A stretch of DNA of 64,000 nt from NCBI GenBank assembly GCA_946902875.1, contig OX336340.1:17933566-17997565 (forward strand). The letters run 5' to 3'. The DNA is from Nematopogon swammerdamellus (lineage: Eukaryota > Arthropoda > Insecta > Lepidoptera > Adelidae). The position numbers were made by a program, and so were the translations under genes. The notes beneath the pieces were generated by a model. The model did not search any database. It saw only the letters and a list, made by a program, of their open reading frames with translations, and was not told the origin of the DNA. Of the stretch, positions 31,176 to 42,800 are shown piece after piece; the first letter of the stretch is position 1, and every line of letters starts with the position of its first letter.

Positions 31176-31299
31176 TAATATGCACGCAAATATGCACGTA
31201 AAGGCTGTACTTAAACTCTACTTAAACTGTACGTAAATTTTAAGGATAATTTTGAAATAATAACGCTTTTTATACAAATTAATCAGTTCTTCAGATCTT

Positions 31300-31510
31300 T
31301 CCTTCACAGAACCGATAAACTCTTGAACGCCCCCTGCCCATATATTTCCTCCCAGCTACTAACAGTCGCAGGTTTTTCAAGAGGGGCGTGAATCTCGGCG
31401 TGAATAGGCACTGTTTGGCCGGTATGGCATTCGCAGCCCCCGCATGCGACCGAATGTCCATGCGCGTCGTTAGATACCTCATGGATGTCCCGGCGCTTGT
31501 CGCGCACATC
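31300..31510 (+). repeat. Dispersed repeat R4, long copy
   Basis: CTGCCCATATATTTCCTCCC, TTTTTCAAGAGGGGCGTGAA, GGCCGGTATGGCATTCGCAG, CGAATGTCCATGCGCGTCG and CGGCGCTTGTCGCGCAC. Shared with 12265, 33180 (opposite strand) and 55690. Likely LINE-derived. Confidence 0.6.
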
Positions 31511-31684
31511 CACGCTTGTCGCGCTTTCTATAAAAATAAATTATAAATATAACATTTATATATCTTTGAATGGAACTAAGAGACGAGCTTGCTTCGTAAA
31601 ATGTTGTCTTTGGGCTCTGTCATGACATGATACAACATCTGAACGCTGACATTTCACCTAATTCGCCAATGTGTAATGGCCTGA

Positions 31685-32130
31685 CACCGCGGGTGCAGCA
31701 GGCTAGGAAGCCAACCGTATCAGATTCCATAAAAAAACTATATTCTTCCTGCTAATAATGTTTTGTTCATCACACCTTGGTGAATTAAGTGTTCACTTTT
31801 CCTGCGTATACGTATTCAATATTGTCTGATTTTCAAGCTCCCTTCTGTTTTCCCCAAAGCCTCCAAAAGCAAAATCGTACGTACCTACGTCAGATCGGCC
31901 TTGACCGAGATTTCGTATGCCAATGACTGCTAAATACGAGTTACAAAATCACGAAGTGTGACGTGGTCGATACTGACTCCCGGATAAATACATATTTTGT
32001 ACCATAGAAACGTCATTGCATATTTTGAATGCACTTTACCTTGTCACCTACTGGTACCAACACAAACTTGCACGTCACACATTACATTTGCACCAGAAGA
32101 TAAAGTTTTTTTTATTGACCAGTTACAGCT
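31685..32130. other. Short SINE-1 end, then unannotated sequence
   Basis: At 31706-31735 GAAGCCAACCGTATCAGATT precedes CCATAAAAAAA, a SINE-1 3' end (plus). The rest has no recognised gene. Confidence 0.4.
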
Positions 32131-32132
32131 CC

Positions 32133-32600
32133 CTTTTTTATGGAAACTGACACGTTTGGCTACATCAGCTACAACAACTATGATGTCAGCCCATAACACC
32201 TTGGTGAACTAGGTGCCATGTCAGAGATTACCTTCGGTCGTGCCGGTTACACTGAACTACATAGAGGAAAAACATGAACTATTTATATATATATATATAT
32301 ACAAGATGAACTCACCACTCACTTCGGAGGCAAACGGTGTTGCTTTGCAGCGGGAAGGCTTGTCCTCTAACAATGCTGCCGGCACATCAGGTACTAACAT
32401 GACCACTACCATAGGAAATAACTCACTACAAGATCGAAGAAGGCAGTGGTCAAAAGATGACTTAATGGAGCTCATGTACTGCTATTTCAAAGCAAGAGCA
32501 GGAGGTATTGGATATTTAGAAAGTATATATATATATATATATATATATAATATGAACTATCAACCCGGGCGCTTTAAATCATAATACCTAGTAAAGTAAC
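32133..32600 (-). mobile_element. SINE-1 split by a LINE fragment
   Basis: The SINE starts with TTTTTTATGGAAACTGACAC at 32137 and runs to about 32285 (AACATGAACTATTTATATA). It resumes at about 32556 with ATGAACTATCAACCCGGGCG. Between the halves is a coding fragment flanked on both sides by (TA)n runs. Confidence 0.7.
32306..32522 (+). pseudogene. 5' fragment of a LINE-type ORF
   Basis: ATG start then about 72 open codons: low-complexity N-terminus (SEANGVALQREGLSSNNAAG), then RRRQWSKDDLMELMYCYFKA and GGIGYLES. The RxWSK(E/D)xxxELMxCYhxA pattern is the N-terminal region of reverse-transcriptase polyproteins I know from invertebrate LINEs. It is cut at both edges by TA repeats. Keeping a 5' end while losing the 3' end is the reverse of usual LINE truncation. 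Confidence 0.5.
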
Positions 32601-32734
32601 TCATTCCATCCTTTTTAATTCTTTGCTCCTAGGTAATTGTCAGTCAGCAGACGACTAGCACGCAACAAGGAAATAATCTTCGTAGGAGCTTGATGTGTGA
32701 AACAAAAGAATTATCACTACTTCGCTTTTCAATA

Positions 32735-33175
32735 ATAGTGAGTGGTTTTTTTACACCCTTCTTTTGTATGGGTGTGTCTGTCTGTGGCATCGTAGCTCCC
32801 AAACGGATGGACCGATATGGATGCGGTTTTTTTATTAGAAAGCTGGTTTAATCGGCATGGTTCTTAGCTATGTTTCTAATCAAGTAATTAAGTCATCAAT
32901 AATTTATTATCTTAAAATTGGACCCATTTGCATGCGGTTTTTTTAAAGCGTAAAATAAAATTTAAATTACAAATTTAAAACACCCCCGACCCTTAAAAAG
33001 TCTAAAATAATTTATGTTTACTTACTTAAAGGAGTCGGGGGACCGCTAAGTAAATAAAATATAAAAACTTAGAGCTGCACTAGAATTTAGAAGTAAGTAA
33101 ACGGAAATTATTTTGACTATTTAACGGTTGGGGGTTTTTATTAAAATTTGTAATTTTTATTGATTTAAGCGCGAC
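32735..33175. repeat. Repeat with about 70-base imperfect inverted arms
   Basis: Left arm at about 32958-33033 (AAATTACAAATTTAAAACAC, CCCCCGACCC, TTTATGTTTACTTACTT), right arm at about 33090-33163 with the complement (AAGTAAGTAAACGGAAATTA, GGTTGGGGGTTTTTATT). Before the left arm is CTCCCAAACGGATGGACCGA and TATGGATGCGGTTTTTTTAT, a frequent lepidopteran repeat. Confidence 0.55.
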
Positions 33176-33179
33176 ACAT

Positions 33180-33335
33180 GGCGCCGATTCATAAGGTGCT
33201 TAACGACGCCCATGGACGTCGTGTGCAGGGTTGTGAATATCATGCCGGCCTAAAAGGTGCCTATTCACGCCCCTCTTGAAGGACCCGACACTGTACTTGG
33301 GGGGAAGTATATGGGCAGGGAGAGCGTCCTAATCC
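33180..33335 (-). repeat. Dispersed repeat R4, reverse copy
   Basis: GACGCCCATGGACGTCG, CCTATTCACGCCCCTCTTGA and TATATGGGCAGGGAGAGCG are the complement of parts of 31300-31510. Confidence 0.55.
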
Positions 33336-33665
33336 TCCGATTTTGTAAAATAATGTTTCGTTTATCACAAAAAAAAATTCTTGAGGATTTTTAATCATAT
33401 TTCCACGAAAGAAAAAAATTTCAGCGACAAAATTACGCTCTACCTACAGTCTAATGAATGTAGTCGAAATTTACCAAAATAACGCTTATAAGCCCAATGC
33501 TCCAACTATTAACCTTTTTTATTCAGTTTATATGTATCAAACCATGAAAGAAAAAAAATAGCCTTTTTTAGTATTTTGAATAAATATTGTATTAAATAAA
33601 TTAACTAATTTAAAGTTTAGAGTCAACATTATTTGACTTTAATATTTTTTCACATGGACAATCTC

Positions 33666-33829
33666 TCATATTTTGCCATAGCTGTGGATGCCGACCCCAA
33701 GGGCAGTGGGATCGACCCCAGCTATAGCTGTTGCTACCGGCCTGGCCACTGCTATTCCTCCTGTCGCCACCACAGCTGTTGCCACGGGCTTGCTGGAAGC
33801 CAAGCCGCCTTCTCCGGCGATCGCCAATC
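33666..33829 (-). CDS. Module C terminal exon with AIAG repeats
   Basis: 164 bases including TGA. Three degenerate copies of a [GV]hA[IV]A[GR] unit with KPVATA and RPVATA between them. A plus-strand SINE-1 begins 34 bases from its acceptor. No clear AATAAA was found just downstream. Confidence 0.85.
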
Positions 33830-36800
33830 CTGCGTAACATATCAAGCTCATACATATTTTTGTCAGCCTCGGTAGCTCAGTGGTGCGGTCGGCCGACTGT
33901 CGGACGGATCATAAGCACACCTGGACGCGGTCAGTGAATGGATGGGTGACCTCTCGACCGCTACAGGCTGGCCGTGGTTCGGATTCCACGTAAAACTGTA
34001 GCTCCCTTCCCTTATTAGGTGGTAGGGTTTAACCTGCCCGGGTTGGTACCACGGCACTGAATGAAAGGTCGGTTGAAGCGGCTAAAGAGTACAGAACGGC
34101 TCAACGACTTTGACGCGAGCGGAGCCGCGTGCACATTTTTCATTACGCTTCTGTCTTTATTCCTGTACTCATGATTCATCATACTGAGTTTTAGTACCTT
34201 GTCCTATATTTCGACAACGCCAAACTTTGCCTCTTCACACCTGTCAAGATTTAATGTAGATACCCACTAAAATCTAAGTATGTACTAGGTAGTCCTTCGT
34301 TTTTGTGTTTGAGATTAAGTTTATATGAATCCTTACCGACAGGCTTGGCTTCCGCGATGGACGAGTTGCCAAGTTCTGGCGTGGTGTCCTCTATAGTCTC
34401 GATACCAACTCCTTCTTCACCCACCTGCAAAGTACATTTATGAATCCGTTAGTATTTGAGCTCTGTCTAGATCTAGAATCTGGAGCTAACATGAAATATT
34501 TGATAAGTACCTACATTTATTATTAAAACCTGTCCAGATTGTACATATGCGTAAACATCTATACTAGGACTGGGGCTGGAGTGAATTACGATTTGGTGAC
34601 TGTATCAGTAACGCTCGCAAATGATGTTTACACATCTTCACCATTGGTTTGGCACTCACACTTTTTGACTGGGTATACGCATGATAAATAAAATAAAATT
34701 TTACTTATGTAACTAGAATATTCTTATTGAATACACTGAACAAATTATACGTACATAATGTATGTTTGTCATACTCAACTCGAGAAAACTCAACACCTGC
34801 CTTAGAGTTTTTTTATTTTATGAAAATATTTCTCTTCGGAATGTCTACCACTTACTCGTTAGAAATGATAGGGATTTTTTTTTTGTAATTAATTATAAAG
34901 TCGTATTTTTAATCAGACGAAGTAAACTGACGTTTGCTGGGATGCCAGGTTTTGAGAAAAAATAAATAGTGTTGTGACGCAAACTATCGATAATAATCAC
35001 TCACTCAATAATTAATATAAAATAGCTATAAAATATAAAATAAATCATAAAAAAGCGATAGGGGTTTTCAGGATCTAATAGATGTGTAATCCAAACATAT
35101 AAAATAGAAATTAAAGTCATGCTAAGGATTTAGAAAAGCTTTTTATTAACAGAAAAATGTTACACCCTAAGAATGTTGAATTAAATTGCTAAATCGGAAC
35201 TTGAACTCACGACAATTAGAAAACAACAAAATTTTTACCAGAATCACTGTTTTTCTAGTATAATTTTTGGAAAATTATTTTATCAACCTGGGGAAATTTT
35301 AAAAATAGCATCTGGCAACTCTTCTCTATGACAGATAAGTTGTTTATATAATGTTTATGAGTAGATAACTATTAGGCCGAGGCTATTCCGACGCCGGCAA
35401 CAGTTTTTTCTACGTTTTTTCTGTATGGACTTGTAAATAAGCATCACATAAAGGTGAGATTGTATTAGTGCGCGCCTGTCTGCCTGCTGTCAAATAAAGA
35501 AATAGCCGATAGCATGCCGATGGCCGATAGTGTTATTTATTATCAAATCTCGTTTGCCGTTTGCATCTTCGCATATTCATTATTGAAAAAGTAGCTAGAA
35601 CTCGAGTCGACATCGCGTCGCGTCGCGTCGTTTCATTCCGCGTCATTCTGTGTTCCGCGCTCCGCCGTTCTTTGCATTCCTCTTTCAATATCAAGCTGTC
35701 TCGCTGTGTGTAGTGCTGTGCTGAGTGCTGTGAATTCTAATGCAAAGCAAGCAATGCATTGTTGTATACCAGTCTACAGGCTTCCACGTGATGCGAGGCG
35801 ATCATTCATTGTTGTTTAGTTAGTAGTAGTAGTTGATGTTATTGTCGACAGATCGCTGCCGACGTTTTAACCGCACTTTTTCAGACCGTTGTGCTTTCTT
35901 ATGTAGTTTACAGATATCTTTCCTTAATTGACAAACTTATTTTCAGCTCGCGTCGCGCCCTACCGACCAACCTTGAATCAACTAGATTCAACGACGATTC
36001 ATACCCCTGATCAACCTCAAGCCCTCGCCCCCTATTCCAGCAACAAGTACATCATCGTGTAGGTAAGTGCGCGAACAATACTCTTGCTTTAAGCAGGTTG
36101 AATTTTATAATACTCTCTACCTACTTAAAAGATCGTTCCGGCTACTTATCGGCGTCAGGAATGATATGATGCATCGTCCGAATCCTTATCCAAATTTATA
36201 TTCTACTAGCTGTTCCCCGTGGCTTCGCTCACGGCAAACTCGGTGTGTTCCCTTCGCTGCCCTCCCCCCCCACTAAAATCCGTTCCATACAAAATGTATG
36301 AGAAAATGAATTTTCTTTATAATTTCTTTTACGAAGTTTTAAATTTTTTGTTTGTATTTTGTTATTCGGGGTGGAGACAATTCTAACAAATCGAAGATCA
36401 TAAAAATCGGTCTAGCGGTTCTTGAGTTATGGATGGTGTAACTAACACAACTTTGTTTTTTATATATAAATTTAAACACAAGGTCACCCCCCAAGTTCAA
36501 CCTTGGGGGGTGGGTGTACCTACTTATAAATGCAAAGAAGTTGTGCTTGCCTTTATTACAGAGAACTAAATGAAAGCCACTGCTGTCAACCTAATTGATT
36601 TAAATACGCCTGCTGGTGTGGTGCGAAATAGTTTCCTAACCATTCATTCATGTTTGTATGTAAATATAGGTAAAAATATGCCGCCAGTGCTCCACGTTCA
36701 TTGTACTACATATCTACAGCGAGTCCAAGCTGAACGATGAAGTTCCTGATCCTTCCCATAGCTCTGTAAGAAGCTCGTTGGTAAGTATATTGTTATTTGG

Positions 36801-39800
36801 CAACAATATAGAGAGAAAGATTACACATAGCACTTCAAATCATGTCTACGCATGTGTGTGTGTGTGTGCATCCACATTAGTCATGTCTGCTCGTTCACTA
36901 TACTGATTCACTCTTTGTAGTTCAGTGAACGCGGTGAACTAGTTCGGTCTCGTCGTTCAGCTGCTCTTCTTGCTCAGTTAGCTCAGGCTCACTAAAGTAG
37001 CTCAGGCTGAGCGTGAGCGGACGGAGCAGCAAACTGCGCTCCCGCCACCGACCGACCGACCGCGCGTCTCGCGGCTCGCGCCTTCGCTCGCTCTCACCTC
37101 CGCTCGTTCGGTCGACCGACCGACCGACCGTCTGACAAGGAGTGGCTGAGCGGCTGAGATGTTTTGCTCAGTTGTTCTGAGCTTGCTCATCCGCTCACTT
37201 CAGTGAACTATATCGGTTCGGTCGGTCTTAATCCACATCAATCAATCAATCATCAATCAATCAATCAATATCAATACTAATAATAAATCTGTAAGGGATG
37301 GTCATGGAGTAAGTTGCTTTGTTTTTTGAGATGTTGGGTTTGTAGACTCTGTGTATGACACTAAAACTAAATTTACGATTGTTAGAAATCATTTCTGTAT
37401 GTATGTATGTTCCACCATAACTCTTAAACCGATCATCTGAATTTGATGAAACTTCGTACAAGCACATTTACCTACATGGGACACAGGATAGACTAAATAA
37501 AATTCACTTCTGGTTACACTAAAATGTAGCTCTCATACAAACCGAATTGTTCCGCGCGCCGAAATAAAGGTACGCGGTAGTGGGCATACTTACTTTTTTC
37601 TATTTAATTACACGCGAGCGAAGCCGCGGGGAAAAGCTAGTACAGAATAAAACCAAAACATTGCATTAAAATCATCTCATGATAAGAATACGCTAATGTT
37701 TTCCACTCGCGTATCTGCCTGCGGGCTGCAGACATAAGAGATACAAGAGTCACGCAAGCATTTTGACAAAATTAATGTAAATATACTATACTTGCCTGAA
37801 GTGAGACGTTTAATATCTCATGTACGCGCCTACCTGTACCAATTATCACAATCAGTTTGTGAAAAATTCTTCTGTGGCATTAGACTCGCCTATTTGTTAC
37901 CTAAACTTTGTGTGCAAATAAAGAATACATACATATTATAGTCCGGCAAGTGATGTAAGTAAGGCGGTAAGGGTTAAAGATTATATTTCAAAATTTTCAG
38001 CTCCAGTCTCAAAATATATCACAGCCAAACACCAGTGTAATTGGGACATTACTATGGATGGATGAATCCAGTAACCGAGGTATCATTGTGTTATTTAATT
38101 TGAAAAAGTTAGTGTTCGTGTTGATGATGGGTAGAACTCCGCACCGGGTGCTCTACCACTGATGGAGGGGCTCAGAGTAATTATAAATTATAGAGCGCAT
38201 AAGTGTTAATTTACTATAATCATCTGTAAGTCAAAAGTGCAGTGGAAACTTGTAAAAACTACTCTTGGAAACACACATCGCCTGTCTACACTCCGGAACA
38301 TTTTGACAGGACTGCACCATAGATGCGCTAGCTCTATATTTTAGTTATTTCCTTTATTTCACGTTTTTAGAATATTTTTATATTAATTTTACATACATTT
38401 TACAAAAAGTAATAAAAATACACAAAATTAATACAAAATCTAGATAAAAACGGTAATTTCCGCTGACGGCGGGAGGCAAGCCTCCAAGCACGCCGGCGGG
38501 TGCAGGACGTGACTACGGAGCTCTCCGAGACGACGCAAGGCAAGCTACGAGCGATAGGTGGTGGTACTAGACTCGTAGGCCACCACCACCCCCATCTCGG
38601 AGAGCTACATATCCGCCGGTCTGCGGGGCGAACGTCACGCAGCCCTTTTATGGACTTTGCTCGTGCGTGCGTGCGTCACCGTTGTGCACTGTACCGCCAC
38701 ACCGGTAGCGGGGGCTGTACAGTTATTATTACTGTGAGGGTATAGGGCTTTTCCAATCATATGGGAGGGAAGTGACGGTCATACACTTCCACCGTGTCCA
38801 GCCGGATGATGGGAAGCGATGTACACAACAAAAAAATTTCGTACTGCTGTGCAGAGCTTTCCTCACTGTGTTCCCACCAAGAGCAACTAGTGTCAAATAC
38901 ACATCAATCTTTGTTAAGACAGAAATAAGTTGTGCATGCTCCTGTATTTGAACCCACTACCTCCAAAATTATGTTTTGTTCTGGGATTTTTTTTTTATGT
39001 TATCTGATATGGGTGGCTGAGTCCGAGGGGCCAAAGCACATGCTCCGACCAGCCAATATCACCTCCGAGAAAATAGGTGCCATACTGGAGACTTGCCAGG
39101 ATTGCTGGCTATACTGGACTAGAGGAGAACACAACCGAGGTTGCTATGTGGCCATCTTACATCCAGTACGGTGGTACCAACCCAGTCGACTACAATTTGA
39201 GCCTACTACCTAGTTAGGGGTAAGGGAAAGGGACCTACAGTTTTACACTGGTTCCGAACGGTGGAGCAGCAGGTTTGGTAAAATAAGAAATTTCTACTTT
39301 AATAGATGACACTAGTGACTTGCGTGCTGGTAGCCTAGTGGGCAAAGCGTCGGCCGCTGAGTAAGAGGTCGTGGGATCGAAACCCACCCACTACTACAGT
39401 TATTTCTGATTTTAAAATCTTGTAATAGGTTGTATGCAAATTTACTCAACACACCGGTGAAGAAAAACAATACAGAAGCAATACGAAGGTATTCTAAGTG
39501 TATAACGTTTGACTGGAATATATATTTATGTATACCTATTTAAATACTTGCAGTATGACACTACTACTGCGAAAAACCTGGAAGATCAGGTGCAAGGTGC
39601 TCCTTATGTGGAATGTTTTATGGAATGCGGACCGCAGACTGCTGGGCCGATGAACTACAAGCGTGTGTTGTCCGCCGATGAACACAAACCAGTTGCGAAG
39701 AAACCTCGCACCGATGATTATAATACAACAGTAAGTATTATTTTATTCCTGATAGATTCAACATCTCGACTTAATTATAAAACACTAGGCTACATGAATG

Positions 39801-42800
39801 TCTGTAATTTTATAATTTTTAAAAAAATATTTTTCGGGGGCTTATTAACGAAACTGATGATAAAAATCTATTCTTTGGAAGTGTTTTTCTGTCTGTCCCT
39901 ATGTTTGACCGCTTTTCGCAATAAAACGGCTAATAGACTATTCCACCATTTTTCTTTATTTTTTATATTGAAAGAACTCTTCCTAACTATTTTGGTATAA
40001 GTTTTATTGCTATACGATAAGAATTTACAAAGTTATAGCTATTTGAAAAGATGCAATTTTAATCTTATTTACCTGACCTACATTTAAAGTTAGAGCTTGA
40101 GGCTGACTTAGTAAAGAAGAGGCTACAAATGGAGCTTGAAAATATTGCAGATGAGGAGGCAGATGTCAGCGACGAAAACGAAGCTTCTGATGTACAGCAG
40201 GAAGCTAACGAGAACGCGCAGAGCAGTGGGTGTGCGACACCACACGCCCGCACCCCCGCCGACCGACGCGACGACGGCGTGAGGCGCAATGACGACACAC
40301 GAGCCGCCGGAGGGACTTCCGTAATATCGCAGCTCGCCAAAGCGATTCTGGAGCTCGACTTCATTATATGGGGGCTCGCACCAGTGTTTGAATAAAAATT
40401 TTTTTTTACAAATTTCCTTTGTGGTGCGGGCCCCTAGGCTGCAGCCTAGGTAGCCTATGCTTGATAACGGCCCTGCCTGGCCGAGATGGACACGTACGAG
40501 TGGTCGACGTACGCACCGTCGAAGAACTGCTGCGACGTCCGGCGAAGAGGATCGTCCGTCTTCCGGTCCATGAGGTCGTCGGAGACCAGCCTTCGACCGA
40601 AGGGAGTGCGTTGGCGACGGACGAAAAAATAAATTGCTATGATTTTTAATCTGTTCGTTGCCTTAGTAGTAGTCACATAAAACTTCTAGAGAAGAAAGGC
40701 AAAATATAAAGCCAGTGAGAAAAAACTGTTTTTTTGTCTAATACAGTCCAGTACCTACTATGGAAAGGGCCTGCCGTGGTCTCGCGAGGCCGGAGCCACG
40801 CCGGGGTCAACAGCGCTTGTTCAGTGTTTTAATGGCTTTATGCCTACTATTTACTTCTATCTAGCTTATGCCAGCTGTTTATTCTAGCTGTCTTATGCAC
40901 TGTTTTTCATTAGTACCTAATAAATAATAATTAATGCTCAATTTAAAAATGTAATAACACTCACTACATAAGTATGCTGGTTTTTGTAATGTCATACATA
41001 ATTCACATGGTTCATTTATGTATTCATTGGTGATGGTTATATTATTATTTATTATCCTTGGTGAAGGAAGGCTAGCGAGAAAGCTAAATTGTAAGACAAC
41101 GGGCAAGAAGGGGTAAGACATCGTAGAGTACAACAATGTACAACAGTGTAATGTAGAGGGTAGTTATTTATTTATGTAATCTAATTATGATTATAAAATA
41201 AAGTAATTTTAAGTTAATTTATGTTATCTATCATCAATTCATCATATATCAGAATTGTGTCAGAGGAGGGACAAGTGACGTCGCGCGTCCGACACCGACT
41301 CGCCCTCCTCACGATGAGACCGGATCCAGTGACAAGACCTGCCACTTCTTTTACAACCATATCCAATACCATACCCAATCCACCATGGTTCGCTGATCCC
41401 TCGCCCGTGTCTGCCAGTGAGGATGACGAACCAGGGACACGCCCGGCCACACCAGCTACGACGGGACGAAGTCCGCCGCCACCGGTTCGCTTGAGGCTAT
41501 CGCGGCCCTGTGTCACGTTTGCAGCCTCCGCTACCGGTGCAGCGCCGTGCGCAACAGCGACGCACGCAAGAGGGCCAACAAAGATAGAAGATCTGCGTGA
41601 CGTCACCCCGCAGTCCGACGGACACGGAGCTCTCCAGGATGGGGGTGGTGGTGGCCTACGTGTCTAGTACCACCACCCATCGCTTGAAGCTAGTCTCGCG
41701 TCGTCCCGGAGAGCTCCGTAGCCACGGCCTGCATCCGCCGGCGTGCTTGGAGGATTTGATTCTATTTGTATATTTTTTCTTTTACGAACCTGTACAGAAT
41801 TTATATGAATATTTCTGAAGAAAAACGTGAAAATAAAAACATAGTAATGATAATTCTGACATCACGTACCTATCTATTATAGACATAGTGTACATTTTGT
41901 AACACTTGTTTTTAACTAATTGTATTGACGGTTTGATACATTGAGTATCCATCATGGACCTGGCCAATGGATCTTCTGAGAATGATCCATATTTTTTGAC
42001 ATGGTACTACATTATAGTACGACAAATACTAATTTAAATAAATTGATAATATTACGTATAAAATTTTTGACAAAGGCCTTTACGCCTGATATAGTAGATC
42101 AGAATTATTAAGCGTATGATTAAATATAAATTTAATGTTTATCAAGTTCTGAAAGCAAATTGTAAAAAGGATAAATTTATTGACAAAAATGATAATATAT
42201 AAATGACTTCATTGACATTGTTCATTTTATTATGTTTGGTGGAGGGAGAGAAGAATGATAATAATAGGGGTCGGCGTTTGATATGCATAACATTAAAAAT
42301 TTTAAGTGTGAACAAAACTGTTTTGTTATTTTAATCCTAAACAAAGTGTAGTAATCATTTTGCACCATTTTGAAACACTTGTTTGAATTAAATTGGTCTC
42401 TGTACATCCTCAAAATATCAATTAAGTAATCGTTTGCCCACTCACTAGGTACATGAACTTGAACTCAAGAAAGTATCCAGTAACTAGTCGATGGGAAGCA
42501 CTGAAGACAGTGTGTGGGGAATTGGGGATGTACCCTCAGAGGCTATGCCTAACAAAACAATGGAATTATACTTTGTGATCTTTTGTACTACCACACTGCC
42601 TAATTCACTCTGTGTTTGGGCTGACATCTGATGTAGGTAGCTATCAGATGCAGTGGATGCAGTTCCAGATCTTCCATCAAGGTGGAGAGGCGACAGTCTA
42701 GGTGTTCCGAGACATTCTCGGGGCCTCGCGGCCCGAGTCATTCGTCCGCTGTTAATTAATGAGTGGGGAAAAGGGCCCCGGGTGCGTTGAGGGGAGAGGA

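Larger units (their letters stand above)
38340..41840 (+). mobile_element. 3.5-kb element with long inverted repeats
   Basis: Inverted arms 38481-38642 and 41593-41753 agree closely over about 160 bases (CCTCCAAGCACGCCGGCGG, CTACGGAGCTCTCC, GGTGGTGGTACTAGAC, GTAGGCCACCACCACCCCC). Weaker similarity continues outward to TTTCACGTTTTT at about 38360 and 41827, so the true ends are near 38340 and 41840. It carries a two-exon plus ORF and insertions of SINE-2 and a tRNA-like SINE. I cannot assign a superfamily. It lies inside the module C intron. Confidence 0.7.

Noticed and set aside
30916..31236. 106-codon plus frame (and similar frames at 23775, 38932 and 20359)
   Set aside because: Recurrent protein-like frame (AESEGPKHMLR…) is simply SINE-2 sequence read through.
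39317..39400. tRNA gene
   Set aside because: A- and B-box-like sequences but no pairing acceptor stem; part of a SINE.
41221..41667. 148-codon plus frame, with a 130-codon frame on the other strand
   Set aside because: GC-rich DNA open on both strands and running into the inverted-repeat arm; no motif, not called as a gene.
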